DNA of 5,366 nt from Actinomycetes bacterium (GTDB lineage Bacteria; Actinomycetota; Actinomycetes; Actinomycetales; Cellulomonadaceae). The notes under the pieces were generated by a model. It was not told the origin of the DNA. It worked only from the letters and a program-made list of their open reading frames with translations, and ran no database searches. The stretch is from contig JAEZZV010000127.1 of NCBI GenBank assembly GCA_023418375.1, positions 1-5,366 on the forward strand, read 5' to 3'. Of this stretch, positions 1-5,141 are shown piece after piece. The number at the start of each line of letters is the position of its first letter. Positions within the stretch are counted from its first letter, which is position 1. Made by a program: the position numbers and the translations under genes.

Positions 1-108
1 CCGGACGGCCGTGCGCACGTCGGCGCGGGCGGCGTCGTCGGGGTCGGCGAGCCACCGGGCCAGGGCGGCCCGGCCGACGTCGGGGTCCGTGCGGCGGCGG
101 GGAGGCAC
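1..108 (-). CDS. Sterol carrier family protein, N-terminal fragment (runs off left edge)
   Basis: Reading the minus strand from a GTG at 108-106 gives 36 uninterrupted codons to the window edge, beginning MPPRRRTDPDVGRAAL and ending ADVRTAVR. The Arg-rich start, a DP motif at residues 8-9 and an AVR near residue 35 resemble, from memory, the short (about 125-130 aa) actinobacterial sterol-carrier-family protein encoded near purL, purF and purM, as in mycobacteria. The sterol-binding core would lie off the left edge, so the assignment rests on a short N-terminus plus synteny with purL in this window. Its biochemical role is not known to me; a lipid-binding fold is the family prediction. No clear Shine-Dalgarno precedes the GTG, so it may be leaderless or weakly initiated. 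It diverges from the gene at 175. Opposite-strand frames here are Arg/Pro-rich and look like shadows. Confidence 0.6.
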   Translation of the reverse strand, partial: MPPRRRTDPDVGRAALARWLADPDDAARADVRTAVR

Positions 109-174
109 GCAGCCAAGCCAACCACCCCGCCCGCCGCGGCGCTGCGGGACACTGGTGACCGGCGAGGAGGGCAC
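109..174. promoter_or_regulatory. Divergent intergenic region with 10-bp palindrome
   Basis: These 66 bp separate two divergent starts and must hold at least part of both promoters. A perfect palindrome CGCCGCGGCG lies at 132-141. A weak -10-like GACACT lies at 148-153 on the plus strand with no recognisable -35 box. No convincing promoter is visible for the minus-strand gene. GC-rich palindromes arise easily by chance at this base composition, so an operator role is only a possibility. Confidence 0.25.
164..170 (+). promoter_or_regulatory. Shine-Dalgarno GAGGAGG for the gene at 175
   Basis: GAGGAGG ends 4 nt before the ATG at 175. It is also 13 nt before an in-frame ATG at 184. The first spacing is short but usable and the second is too long, which favours the start at 175. 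Confidence 0.65.
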
Positions 175-732
175 ATGGGCGAGATGTCGGGCGAGGACCT
201 GCGGACGCGGCTCGCGGCACTGGTGGACGACGCGCGGGCGGCCGGGCTGGGCTGGGACGAGCTGGCCGCGGCGCTGGGCTCGGCGGCCGACGACGCACGG
301 GTCAGGGCGGGTGCGGACGCACCGGAGGCCCCCGGCCCGACCCCCGCCGGGGTCGTCGGTCAGGCACCACCCGGGGTCGTCGGTCAGGCACTCGGCCCGG
401 ACCCCGGCGCAGCACGGGCCGAACACGCCCCCGAGCGCACGGCGAAGATCGGGCCGGTGACGATGTTCACCGAGATGGACGCGCTCGAGCGGGCCGGTCG
501 GCACGGCTGGACCGTCGTCGGCAGCGGGTCGGCCATGCACGTCGTCGCACACACGGGCGAGCAGTGGGAGTACCGCCGGGTCTTCGCGTCGCGGGCGACC
601 GGGCGCGCACTCGAGGCCGACGGCTGGCGGCGGTTCAGCAGCGGCTGGTTCCCCTGGGGCTACTACCAGCGCCCGACGGGCCGGCCCCCGGAGGCGGAGC
701 AGGCCGTCGGCGGCTTCCTCCTGGAGCCCTGA
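175..732 (+). CDS. Hypothetical protein: HTH-like N-terminus, Pro/Ala linker, Trp-rich C-terminal domain
   Basis: The protein has 185 residues and no signal peptide or membrane segment, so it is probably cytoplasmic. Three parts are visible. Residues 5-45 are helical; the stretch ARAAGLGWDELAAALG (about 20-35) closely resembles the helix-turn-helix seen in many actinobacterial proteins (ARAAGxSWxEIxxALG), but the following recognition-helix region is atypical (SAADDARVRAG). Residues 46-90 are a Pro/Ala/Gly-rich linker containing the tandem octapeptide GVVGQAPP/GVVGQALG. Residues 92-185 form a compact domain, from GPVTMFTEMDALERAGRHGW through EQWEYRRVF and ALEADGWRRF to WFPWGYYQRP. The order Met/Leu-x-x-AGxxGW, then a YR strand, then xxxGW, then an aromatic W-x-YY strand recalls DUF2812-type domains; this is pattern resemblance only. 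The gene is probably monocistronic: it diverges from the gene to its left and converges on gdhA. I am confident it is coding but do not know its function. Confidence 0.8.
   Translation: MGEMSGEDLRTRLAALVDDARAAGLGWDELAAALGSAADDARVRAGADAPEAPGPTPAGVVGQAPPGVVGQALGPDPGAARAEHAPERTAKIGPVTMFTEMDALERAGRHGWTVVGSGSAMHVVAHTGEQWEYRRVFASRATGRALEADGWRRFSSGWFPWGYYQRPTGRPPEAEQAVGGFLLEP
347..391 (+). repeat. Two-copy in-frame tandem repeat in the linker of the 175-732 gene
   Basis: A 21-bp sequence at 347-367 recurs exactly at 371-391, a period of 24 bp. The period is a multiple of three, so the effect is a clean duplication of eight residues (GVVGQA plus a variable pair). The exact nucleotide identity suggests a recent slippage duplication in a linker that tolerates length change. 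Confidence 0.9.
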
Positions 733-763
733 ACCCGAGCGGGGCACGGTTCCCCGCAGACGA

Positions 764-798
764 CGACGGGCGCCCCGGCCAGGCCGGGACGCCCGTCG
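764..798. terminator. Bidirectional GC-rich hairpin between convergent genes
   Basis: An outer 9-bp stem pairs CGACGGGCG (764-772) with CGCCCGTCG (790-798). After one C/A mismatch (773/789), an inner arm CCCGGCC (774-780) faces GGCCGGG (782-788), leaving a 3-nt loop if the last pair opens. It starts 31 bp after the stop at 732 and lies 35 bp past the gdhA stop on the other strand, the expected place for a shared terminator. There is no T-run on either side, so it would be a stem-only terminator of the kind often inferred in actinobacteria. A further palindrome CCCGGCCGGG lies at 806-815, nearer the gdhA stop. Confidence 0.7.
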
Positions 799-833
799 CG
801 CAGTGCCCGGCCGGGACCGGGGACCGCGACCGC

Positions 834-2165
834 TCAGATGATGCCGAACGCCAGCATCGCGTCGGCGACCTTCTGGAAGCCGGCGATGTTCGCACCCAGG
901 ACGTAGTTGCCCGTGTGGCCGTGCTGCTCCGCGGTCGCGGCGCAGTCGGCATGGATGTTCTTCATGATCTCGGTGAGCCGGGCCTCGGTGTGCTCGAACG
1001 TCCACGAGTCGCGGCCGGCGTTCTGCTGCATCTCTAGCGCGGACGTGGCCACGCCACCGGCGTTGGCGGCCTTGCCCGGGCCGAACAGCACCCCGGCCTC
1101 CTGGAACAGGGCGACCGCGTCCGGCGTCGTCGGCATGTTCGCGCCCTCGGCGACGGCGAGGACGCCGTTGGAGACGAGGGTCCGCGCGTCGTCCCCGGTG
1201 AGCTCGTTCTGCGTGGCGCACGGGAGCGCGACGTCCACGGGGACGTCCCAGACCGAGCCCTGGGTGACGAGCGTCGCGGAGCCGCGCTCGGCGACGTAGT
1301 CGGCGACCCGGCCGCGCCGGACCTCCTTGATCTCCTTCATGAGCGCCAGGTCGACGCCGGCCTCGTCGAGCACGTAGCCGGAGGAGTCGGAGAACGTCAC
1401 GACGGTCGCACCGAGGGCCTGCGCCTTCTCGACGGCGTAGATCGCCACGTTGCCGCCGCCCGAGACGGCGACACGCTTGCCCTCGAGCGACTGGCCGCGC
1501 GTCTTGAGCATCTCGGAGGCGAAGATGACCGTGCCGTAGCCGGTCGCCTCGGTGCGGACCAGCGAGCCGCCCCAGGCCAGGCCCTTGCCCGTGAGCACGC
1601 CGGACTCGTAGCGGTTGGTGATCCGCTTGTACTGGCCGAAGAGGTAGCCGATCTCGCGGCCGCCGACGCCGATGTCGCCCGCGGGCACGTCGGTGTACTC
1701 GCCGAGGTGCCGCCACAGCTCGGTCATGAAGGACTGGCAGAAGCGCATGACCTCGGCGTCGGACTTGCCGTGCGGGTCGAAGTCCGAGCCACCCTTGCCA
1801 CCGCCGATGGGCAGGCCGGTCAGGGCGTTCTTGAAGATCTGCTCGAAGCCCAGGAACTTGATGATGCCCAGGTAGACCGAGGGGTGGAAGCGCAGGCCGC
1901 CCTTGTACGGGCCGAGCGCGGAGTTGTACTCGACGCGGAAGCCGCGGTTGATGTTGACCTTGCCCTTGTCGTCCACCCACGGCACCCGGAAGATGATCTG
2001 CCGCTCCGGCTCGCACAGCCGCTCCAGGACGGCGAGGTAGTCGGGGTTCTTCTCGACGGCCGGGCCGAGCGTGTCGAACACCTCGCGGACGGCCTGGTGG
2101 AACTCCACCTCGCCGGGGTTGCGGCGCAGGACCTGCGCGAAGACGGGCTCGAGGGCACTGTGCAT
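834..2165 (-). CDS. gdhA: NADP-specific glutamate dehydrogenase
   Basis: This cytoplasmic, probably hexameric enzyme interconverts 2-oxoglutarate plus ammonia plus NADPH and glutamate (EC 1.4.1.4). The 443 residues match the usual 445-450 of bacterial GdhA. The Glu/Leu/Phe/Val dehydrogenase dimerisation/substrate domain spans about 50-190: PYKGGLRFH at 86-94 (substrate-binding Lys88), LPIGGGKGGSDFDP at 118-131 (catalytic Lys124) and PAGDIGVGGREIG at 161-173 (catalytic Asp164). The Rossmann domain follows, with GGSLVRTEATGYG at 199-211 and VSGGGNVAIYA at 234-244, then SDSSG at 259-263, as in NADP-type enzymes. The dinucleotide loop reads GGGNVA where GSGNVA is common, a mild variant. The start is the ATG at 2165, with SD GAAGGAG 8 nt upstream. 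The frame stays open to 2429, but that extension (RDPRTSNGRHTRRR) looks non-coding and would exceed the family length. Convergent with the gene on the left; purL lies upstream on the same strand. Confidence 0.97.
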   Translation of the reverse strand: MHSALEPVFAQVLRRNPGEVEFHQAVREVFDTLGPAVEKNPDYLAVLERLCEPERQIIFRVPWVDDKGKVNINRGFRVEYNSALGPYKGGLRFHPSVYLGIIKFLGFEQIFKNALTGLPIGGGKGGSDFDPHGKSDAEVMRFCQSFMTELWRHLGEYTDVPAGDIGVGGREIGYLFGQYKRITNRYESGVLTGKGLAWGGSLVRTEATGYGTVIFASEMLKTRGQSLEGKRVAVSGGGNVAIYAVEKAQALGATVVTFSDSSGYVLDEAGVDLALMKEIKEVRRGRVADYVAERGSATLVTQGSVWDVPVDVALPCATQNELTGDDARTLVSNGVLAVAEGANMPTTPDAVALFQEAGVLFGPGKAANAGGVATSALEMQQNAGRDSWTFEHTEARLTEIMKNIHADCAATAEQHGHTGNYVLGANIAGFQKVADAMLAFGII

Positions 2166-2173
2166 GGGAGTTG

Positions 2174-2180
2174 CTCCTTC
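2174..2180 (-). promoter_or_regulatory. Shine-Dalgarno GAAGGAG that sets the gdhA start
   Basis: Read on the minus strand, GAAGGAG precedes the ATG at 2165 with 8 intervening nucleotides (2166-2173). This near-ideal site decides the start against the open in-frame extension that reaches 2429. Confidence 0.85.
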
Positions 2181-2183
2181 AGA

Positions 2184-2203
2184 CCGGGCCGTCAGGTGCC
2201 CGG
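2184..2203 (-). promoter_or_regulatory. Leader hairpin just upstream of the gdhA SD
   Basis: The arms CCGGGC (2184-2189) and GCCCGG (2198-2203) are exact complements around an 8-nt loop. The stem ends only 3 nt from the gdhA Shine-Dalgarno. It could affect translation or may be chance in GC-rich DNA. Confidence 0.3.
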
Positions 2204-2301
2204 GGGTGGTGGGGCGAGCACGCCGGGGGTGGCCCGGCTCCGACACCCGCGCCCCGAGTCGCCGTCGGGTGTGACGGCCGTTCGACGTGCGGGGATCGCG
2301 G

Positions 2302-2340
2302 CTTGCGACCGCGGTCCAAGGGTCAATGGTCGTGAGTATC
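2302..2340 (-). promoter_or_regulatory. Possible gdhA promoter with adjacent dyad
   Basis: The least GC-rich part of the leader contains, on the minus strand, a -10-like GATACT (2340-2335) without a recognisable -35 at 16-18 bp. Just downstream is a dyad at 2302-2320: on the plus strand CTTG, one unpaired C, then GACCGCGGTC, then CAAG, nine base pairs in all. If transcription starts near 2328, the dyad would sit in the early transcribed region, a usual place for a repressor site. The separate TTGACC (2326-2321) looks like a -35 box but has no -10 after it. Low confidence. Confidence 0.25.
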
Positions 2341-2478
2341 TTGATGTCGAGATTGGGACCGGAGTCCCGGGCCGGTGTGGTGTGCGTCACATCGCCGGGG
2401 ACGCCCTTCGTCGGCACGCTAACCGACACGGCGGGCGGCGTGCCAAAGGCGTCCGCGCCTCGGCTCAGCCGGCCTCGA

Positions 2479-2592
2479 GGTCGGGCGACGCGGGCCCCAC
2501 GGTCACGCGACGTGGGCCCGCAGGGTCACGCGACGTGGACCTGCAGGGTCACGCGACGTGGGCCCGCAGGGTCACGCGAAGTAGGCCCGCAG
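2479..2592 (-). repeat. 23-bp tandem array built from the 3' end of purL
   Basis: On the plus strand the unit is GGTCACGCGACGTGGG followed by CCCGCAG. Copies lie at 2501-2523, 2524-2546, 2547-2569 and 2570-2592, with a degenerate 22-bp copy before them at 2479-2500. Copies 1 and 3 are identical; copy 2 differs from them by two transitions; copy 4 differs by two changes. Copy 4 contains purL's final codons and stop: on the minus strand it reads CTG CGG GCC TAC TTC GCG TGA, where copies 1 and 3 read CTG CGG GCC CAC GTC GCG TGA. The array therefore looks like a tandem duplication of the purL terminus into the downstream spacer. Copies 1-3 also carry an inverted repeat CACG-CGA-CGTG that copy 4 lacks, and copies 1 and 3 carry the palindrome GGGCCC. 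Confidence 0.92.
2490..2521 (-). terminator. Possible purL terminator hairpin inside the repeat array
   Basis: GCGGGCCCCACG (2490-2501) pairs with CGTGGGCCCGC (2511-2521) around a 9-nt loop, giving 11 base pairs with one bulged C. It begins about 50 nt after the purL stop. No T-run follows on the minus strand (GTCGCCCGACCTCGAGG), so this would be a stem-only terminator. The stem combines the degenerate copy and the first full copy of the array, so repetition may have created it. Confidence 0.45.
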
Positions 2593-4962
2593 GGTCGCGC
2601 GGCTCGCCTCCGCGAGCGCGGCGACCGGCACGGCGAACTGGTCGGCCACGACCAGCGCCGGGCCCGCGCCCTCCGCCGCCTCCGACCCCTCAGGTGCCTC
2701 GTCGTCGGTCACACCGATCCGCAGGGCGGGCACCCCACGGCCGGTGCAGACGTCGGCGAACCGCACCTCCTCGCTGCGCGGGACGGCGACCAGCGCCCGC
2801 GCGGCCGACTCGCTGAAGAGCGCCTCGAAGGGGGTCACCCCGTCCCGCTCGCACAGCGCGACCAGGTCCACGACGGCGCCCGTCCCGTAGCGGGTGCACG
2901 CCTCCGCGAGCGCGACCGCCAGGCCGCCCTCGGCGAGGTCGTGCGTGGCGTCGACGAGCCCGTCGCGCGCAGCGGTGACGAGCACCGCCGCGAGCGCTCG
3001 CTCGGCGGCCAGGTCCACCGTCGGCGGCAGCCCACCCAGGTGAGAGTGCACGACGTCGGCCCACGCCGAGCCGTCCAGCTCGCCGCGCGTCGCGCCCAGC
3101 AGGTAGATCGCCAGGCCCGGCGCGCGCCAGCCCGAGGGGACCACGCGGGCGACGTCGTCCACCACGCCCAGGACGCCCGCGACGGGCGTCGGGTGGATCG
3201 ACGAGTCGATGAGGCCCGGCTCGCCGGTGCCGTTGTAGAGCGACACGTTGCCGCCGGTCACGGGCACGCCGAGCTCGAGGCACGCGTCGGCCAGTCCGGT
3301 GATCGACTGGACGAGCTGCCACATCGCGTCCGGGTCCTCGGGCGAGCCGAAGTTGAGGCAGTCGGTGACCGCGCGCGGCCGGGCGCCGACCGTCGCGACG
3401 TTGCGGTACGCCTCCGCGAGGGCGAGCTGCGCGCCCGCGTACGGGTCGAGCTTCGCGTAGCGGCCGTTGCCGTCGGTGGCGAGCGCGACGCCGAGGCCCG
3501 TGGCCTCGTCGACGCGGATCACGCCGGCGTCGTCGGGCTGGGCGAGGGCCGTGTTGCCCTGCACGAATCGGTCGTACTGGTCGGTGACCCACGCCTTGCT
3601 CGCGAGGTTCGGCGACGCCAGCAGGCGCAGCAGCGTGGCCCGCAGCTCCTCGCCGGTCTGCGGACGCGCGAACCGCGCCGCGCCCGCGGGGCCGGAGATC
3701 GTGTCCGCCTGGAGCGCGTCCTGCCATGCCGGGCGCGCGTACGGGCGGTCGTAGACCGGGCCCTCGTGCGCGACGGTCCGCGGGTCGACGTCGACGATGC
3801 GGTGGCCGAAGTGGTCGATCGTCAGGCGCCCGGTGTCGGTGACCTCGCCGATGACGGCCGTCTCGACGTCCCACCTGCCGGTGATCGCGAGGAACCGGTC
3901 GAGGTTGGCGGGCGTGACGACCGCCATCATCCGCTCCTGCGACTCCGACATCAGGATCTCGCCGGCGGTCAGGGTGGGGTCGCGCAGCAGCACCTTCTCG
4001 AGGTCGACGTGCATGCCGCCCTCGCCGTTGCTGGCCAGCTCGGAGGTCGCGCACGAGATGCCGGCCGCGCCCAGGTCCTGGATGCCCTCGACGACGCCCG
4101 CCTGAAACAGCTCCAGGCAGCACTCGATGAGCACCTTCTCCATGAACGGGTCGCCCACCTGGACGGACGGCCGCTTGCTGGGGCCGCCGTCGTCGAACGT
4201 CTCGCTCGCCAGGATCGACGCGCCGCCGATGCCGTCGCCGCCGGTCCGGGCCCCGAACAGGACGACGAGGTTCCCGACGCCGGACGCGTTCGCGAGGTGG
4301 ACGTCGTCGTGCCGCAGGACGCCCAGGCAGAGCGCGTTGACCAGCGGGTTGCCCTGGTAGGACGGGTCGAAGACCACCTCGCCGCCGATGTTCGGCAGGC
4401 CCAGGCAGTTGCCGTAGCCGCCGACGCCGGCCACCACGCCGTGCACGACGCGCGCGGTGTCCGGGTGGTCGACCGCGCCGAACCGCAGCGCGTCCATGAC
4501 GGCGACCGGGCGCGCGCCCATCGACATGATGTCGCGCACGATGCCGCCGACGCCGGTCGCGGCGCCCTGGTACGGCTCCACGAAGCTCGGGTGGTTGTGC
4601 GACTCGATCTTGAAGGTCACGGCCCAGCCGTCGCCGATGTCGACGACGCCCGCGTTCTCCCCCATGCCGACCATGAGGTGCTCGCGCATCGCGTCGGTCG
4701 TCTTGTCGCCGAACTGGCGCAGGTGGATCTTGGACGACTTGTACGAGCAGTGCTCGGACCACATCACCGAGTACATGGCGAGCTCGGCGGCCGTCGGGCG
4801 GCGACCGAGCAGGTCGACGATCCGGGCATACTCGTCGTCCTTGAGGCCGAGGTCGCGGTACGGGAGAGCCAGGTCGGGTGTCGCCGCCGCGTGGTCGACC
4901 GTGTCCGGTGCGTGCTCGGGCCCGGGTGTGCGGGTCTCGTCGGGGTTCATGGTCTCGGTCAT
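2572..4962 (-). CDS. purL: Phosphoribosylformylglycinamidine synthase subunit PurL
   Basis: PurL is the large catalytic subunit of the PurS/PurL/PurQ complex, converting FGAR plus ATP and glutamine-derived ammonia to FGAM in purine synthesis (EC 6.3.5.3), in the cytoplasm. The 796 residues fit the small PurL type (about 740-770) plus a poorly conserved N-terminal tail of about 30. Two AIRS-like halves are visible. The first has WSEHCSYKSSK at 68-78 (catalytic His71), GENAG at 101-105, KIESHNHPSFVEPYQGAATG at 118-137, QDLGAAGIS at 295-303, SESQERM at 339-345 and YDRPY at 404-408. The second has DCLNFG at 534-539, TGGNVSLYN at 569-577, HDLAEGGL at 674-681 and FSESAAR at 716-722. An acidic Gly/Ala-rich segment lies at 753-768. 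No PurQ amidotransferase domain is fused; purQ and purS lie elsewhere. The start is ATG 4962, with AGGGA 4 nt upstream; Met5 (4950) has a weaker site. The C-terminal codons are duplicated downstream. Confidence 0.97.
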   Translation of the reverse strand: MTETMNPDETRTPGPEHAPDTVDHAAATPDLALPYRDLGLKDDEYARIVDLLGRRPTAAELAMYSVMWSEHCSYKSSKIHLRQFGDKTTDAMREHLMVGMGENAGVVDIGDGWAVTFKIESHNHPSFVEPYQGAATGVGGIVRDIMSMGARPVAVMDALRFGAVDHPDTARVVHGVVAGVGGYGNCLGLPNIGGEVVFDPSYQGNPLVNALCLGVLRHDDVHLANASGVGNLVVLFGARTGGDGIGGASILASETFDDGGPSKRPSVQVGDPFMEKVLIECCLELFQAGVVEGIQDLGAAGISCATSELASNGEGGMHVDLEKVLLRDPTLTAGEILMSESQERMMAVVTPANLDRFLAITGRWDVETAVIGEVTDTGRLTIDHFGHRIVDVDPRTVAHEGPVYDRPYARPAWQDALQADTISGPAGAARFARPQTGEELRATLLRLLASPNLASKAWVTDQYDRFVQGNTALAQPDDAGVIRVDEATGLGVALATDGNGRYAKLDPYAGAQLALAEAYRNVATVGARPRAVTDCLNFGSPEDPDAMWQLVQSITGLADACLELGVPVTGGNVSLYNGTGEPGLIDSSIHPTPVAGVLGVVDDVARVVPSGWRAPGLAIYLLGATRGELDGSAWADVVHSHLGGLPPTVDLAAERALAAVLVTAARDGLVDATHDLAEGGLAVALAEACTRYGTGAVVDLVALCERDGVTPFEALFSESAARALVAVPRSEEVRFADVCTGRGVPALRIGVTDDEAPEGSEAAEGAGPALVVADQFAVPVAALAEASRATLRAYFA

Positions 4963-4999
4963 GTCGTCCCTACCGGCCGCGCCTGGGTGAACGCGGCAC

Positions 5000-5005
5000 A
5001 GGCTA
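5000..5005 (-). promoter_or_regulatory. Likely -10 box (TAGCCT) for purL
   Basis: On the minus strand GGTAGCCTG contains TAGCCT, a good fit to the actinobacterial TANNNT -10. It would start transcription near 4993, giving a leader of about 31 nt that contains the AGGGA ribosome site. The -35 position (CCTCGC at 17 bp spacing) matches nothing well, which is common in this phylum. No purine riboswitch would fit in so short a leader. Confidence 0.5.
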
Positions 5006-5052
5006 CCGGCGCTCGCGGGGTCGCGAGGCCGCGTCTCAGCGTCCCGCGGGCG

Positions 5053-5089
5053 GGCCGGGAGCGGGCCGTGCGCCGGCCGGGAGTGGGCC
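5053..5089. repeat. 15-bp direct repeat in the divergent purL promoter region
   Basis: GGCCGGGAGCGGGCC at 5053-5067 recurs as GGCCGGGAGTGGGCC at 5075-5089, one mismatch in 15. The period is 22 bp, about two turns of the helix, so both copies would face the same side. They lie upstream of both the purL -10 and the plus-strand -10 at 5130. This arrangement would suit paired binding sites for a regulator, but low-complexity GC-rich spacers can produce such repeats by chance. Confidence 0.5.
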
Positions 5090-5129
5090 CGGCTCGTCCG
5101 TCTTCTACCGGTTCGCGGGCTTCTGCGGC

Positions 5130-5135
5130 TACCGT
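5130..5135 (+). promoter_or_regulatory. -10 box (TACCGT) for a leaderless transcript
   Basis: TACCGT fits TANNNT and ends 6 nt before the GTG at 5142. That spacing puts the transcription start at or next to the first base of the start codon, the classical actinobacterial leaderless layout. No Shine-Dalgarno is present between the two (CGGCCC). The -35 position (ACCGGT at 17 bp) is unremarkable. Confidence 0.55.
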
Positions 5136-5141
5136 CGGCCC

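Larger units (their letters stand above)
2166..2571 (-). other. 406-bp purL-gdhA intergenic region and gdhA leader
   Basis: No convincing gene is seen here. From the gdhA side it holds the SD (2174-2180); a hairpin with CCGGGC/GCCCGG arms (2184-2203, 8-nt loop); a 10-bp direct repeat CCGGGGGTGG at 2200-2209 and 2223-2232; a hairpin GCCGTC/GACGGC (2261-2278, 6-nt loop); a dyad at 2302-2320; a relatively AT-rich stretch at about 2318-2355; a small GGGAC/GTCCC hairpin (2355-2368); and the 23-bp tandem array from 2479 into purL. I see no known riboswitch architecture and no good GlnR box; GTCAC at 2386-2390 lacks the GNAAC partner at the right spacing. Confidence 0.7.

Noticed and set aside
11..460. 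Plus-strand open frame at the left edge
   Set aside because: It is Arg/Pro/Ser-rich, overlaps both the sterol-carrier fragment and the better-supported gene at 175, and lacks a ribosome site.
564..1037. Plus-strand frame spanning the convergent region into gdhA
   Set aside because: It is out of frame with the 175-732 gene, crosses the terminator hairpin and has no SD or domain.
2386..2402. GTCAC followed by GGGGAC as a possible GlnR box upstream of gdhA
   Set aside because: The second half does not match GNAAC, and the site lies far from the start codon.
2166..2429. In-frame 88-codon N-terminal extension of gdhA
   Set aside because: The extension has no family resemblance, would make the protein far longer than GdhA, and the ATG at 2165 has an excellent SD.
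2593..2615. Possible fifth 23-bp copy further inside purL
   Set aside because: Only a little over half the positions match, and the sequence encodes normal PurL residues (ASRAT), so similarity is probably chance.
2690..4762. A second long minus-strand frame inside purL
   Set aside because: It is an Arg/Gly/Pro-rich out-of-frame shadow with no recognisable domain.
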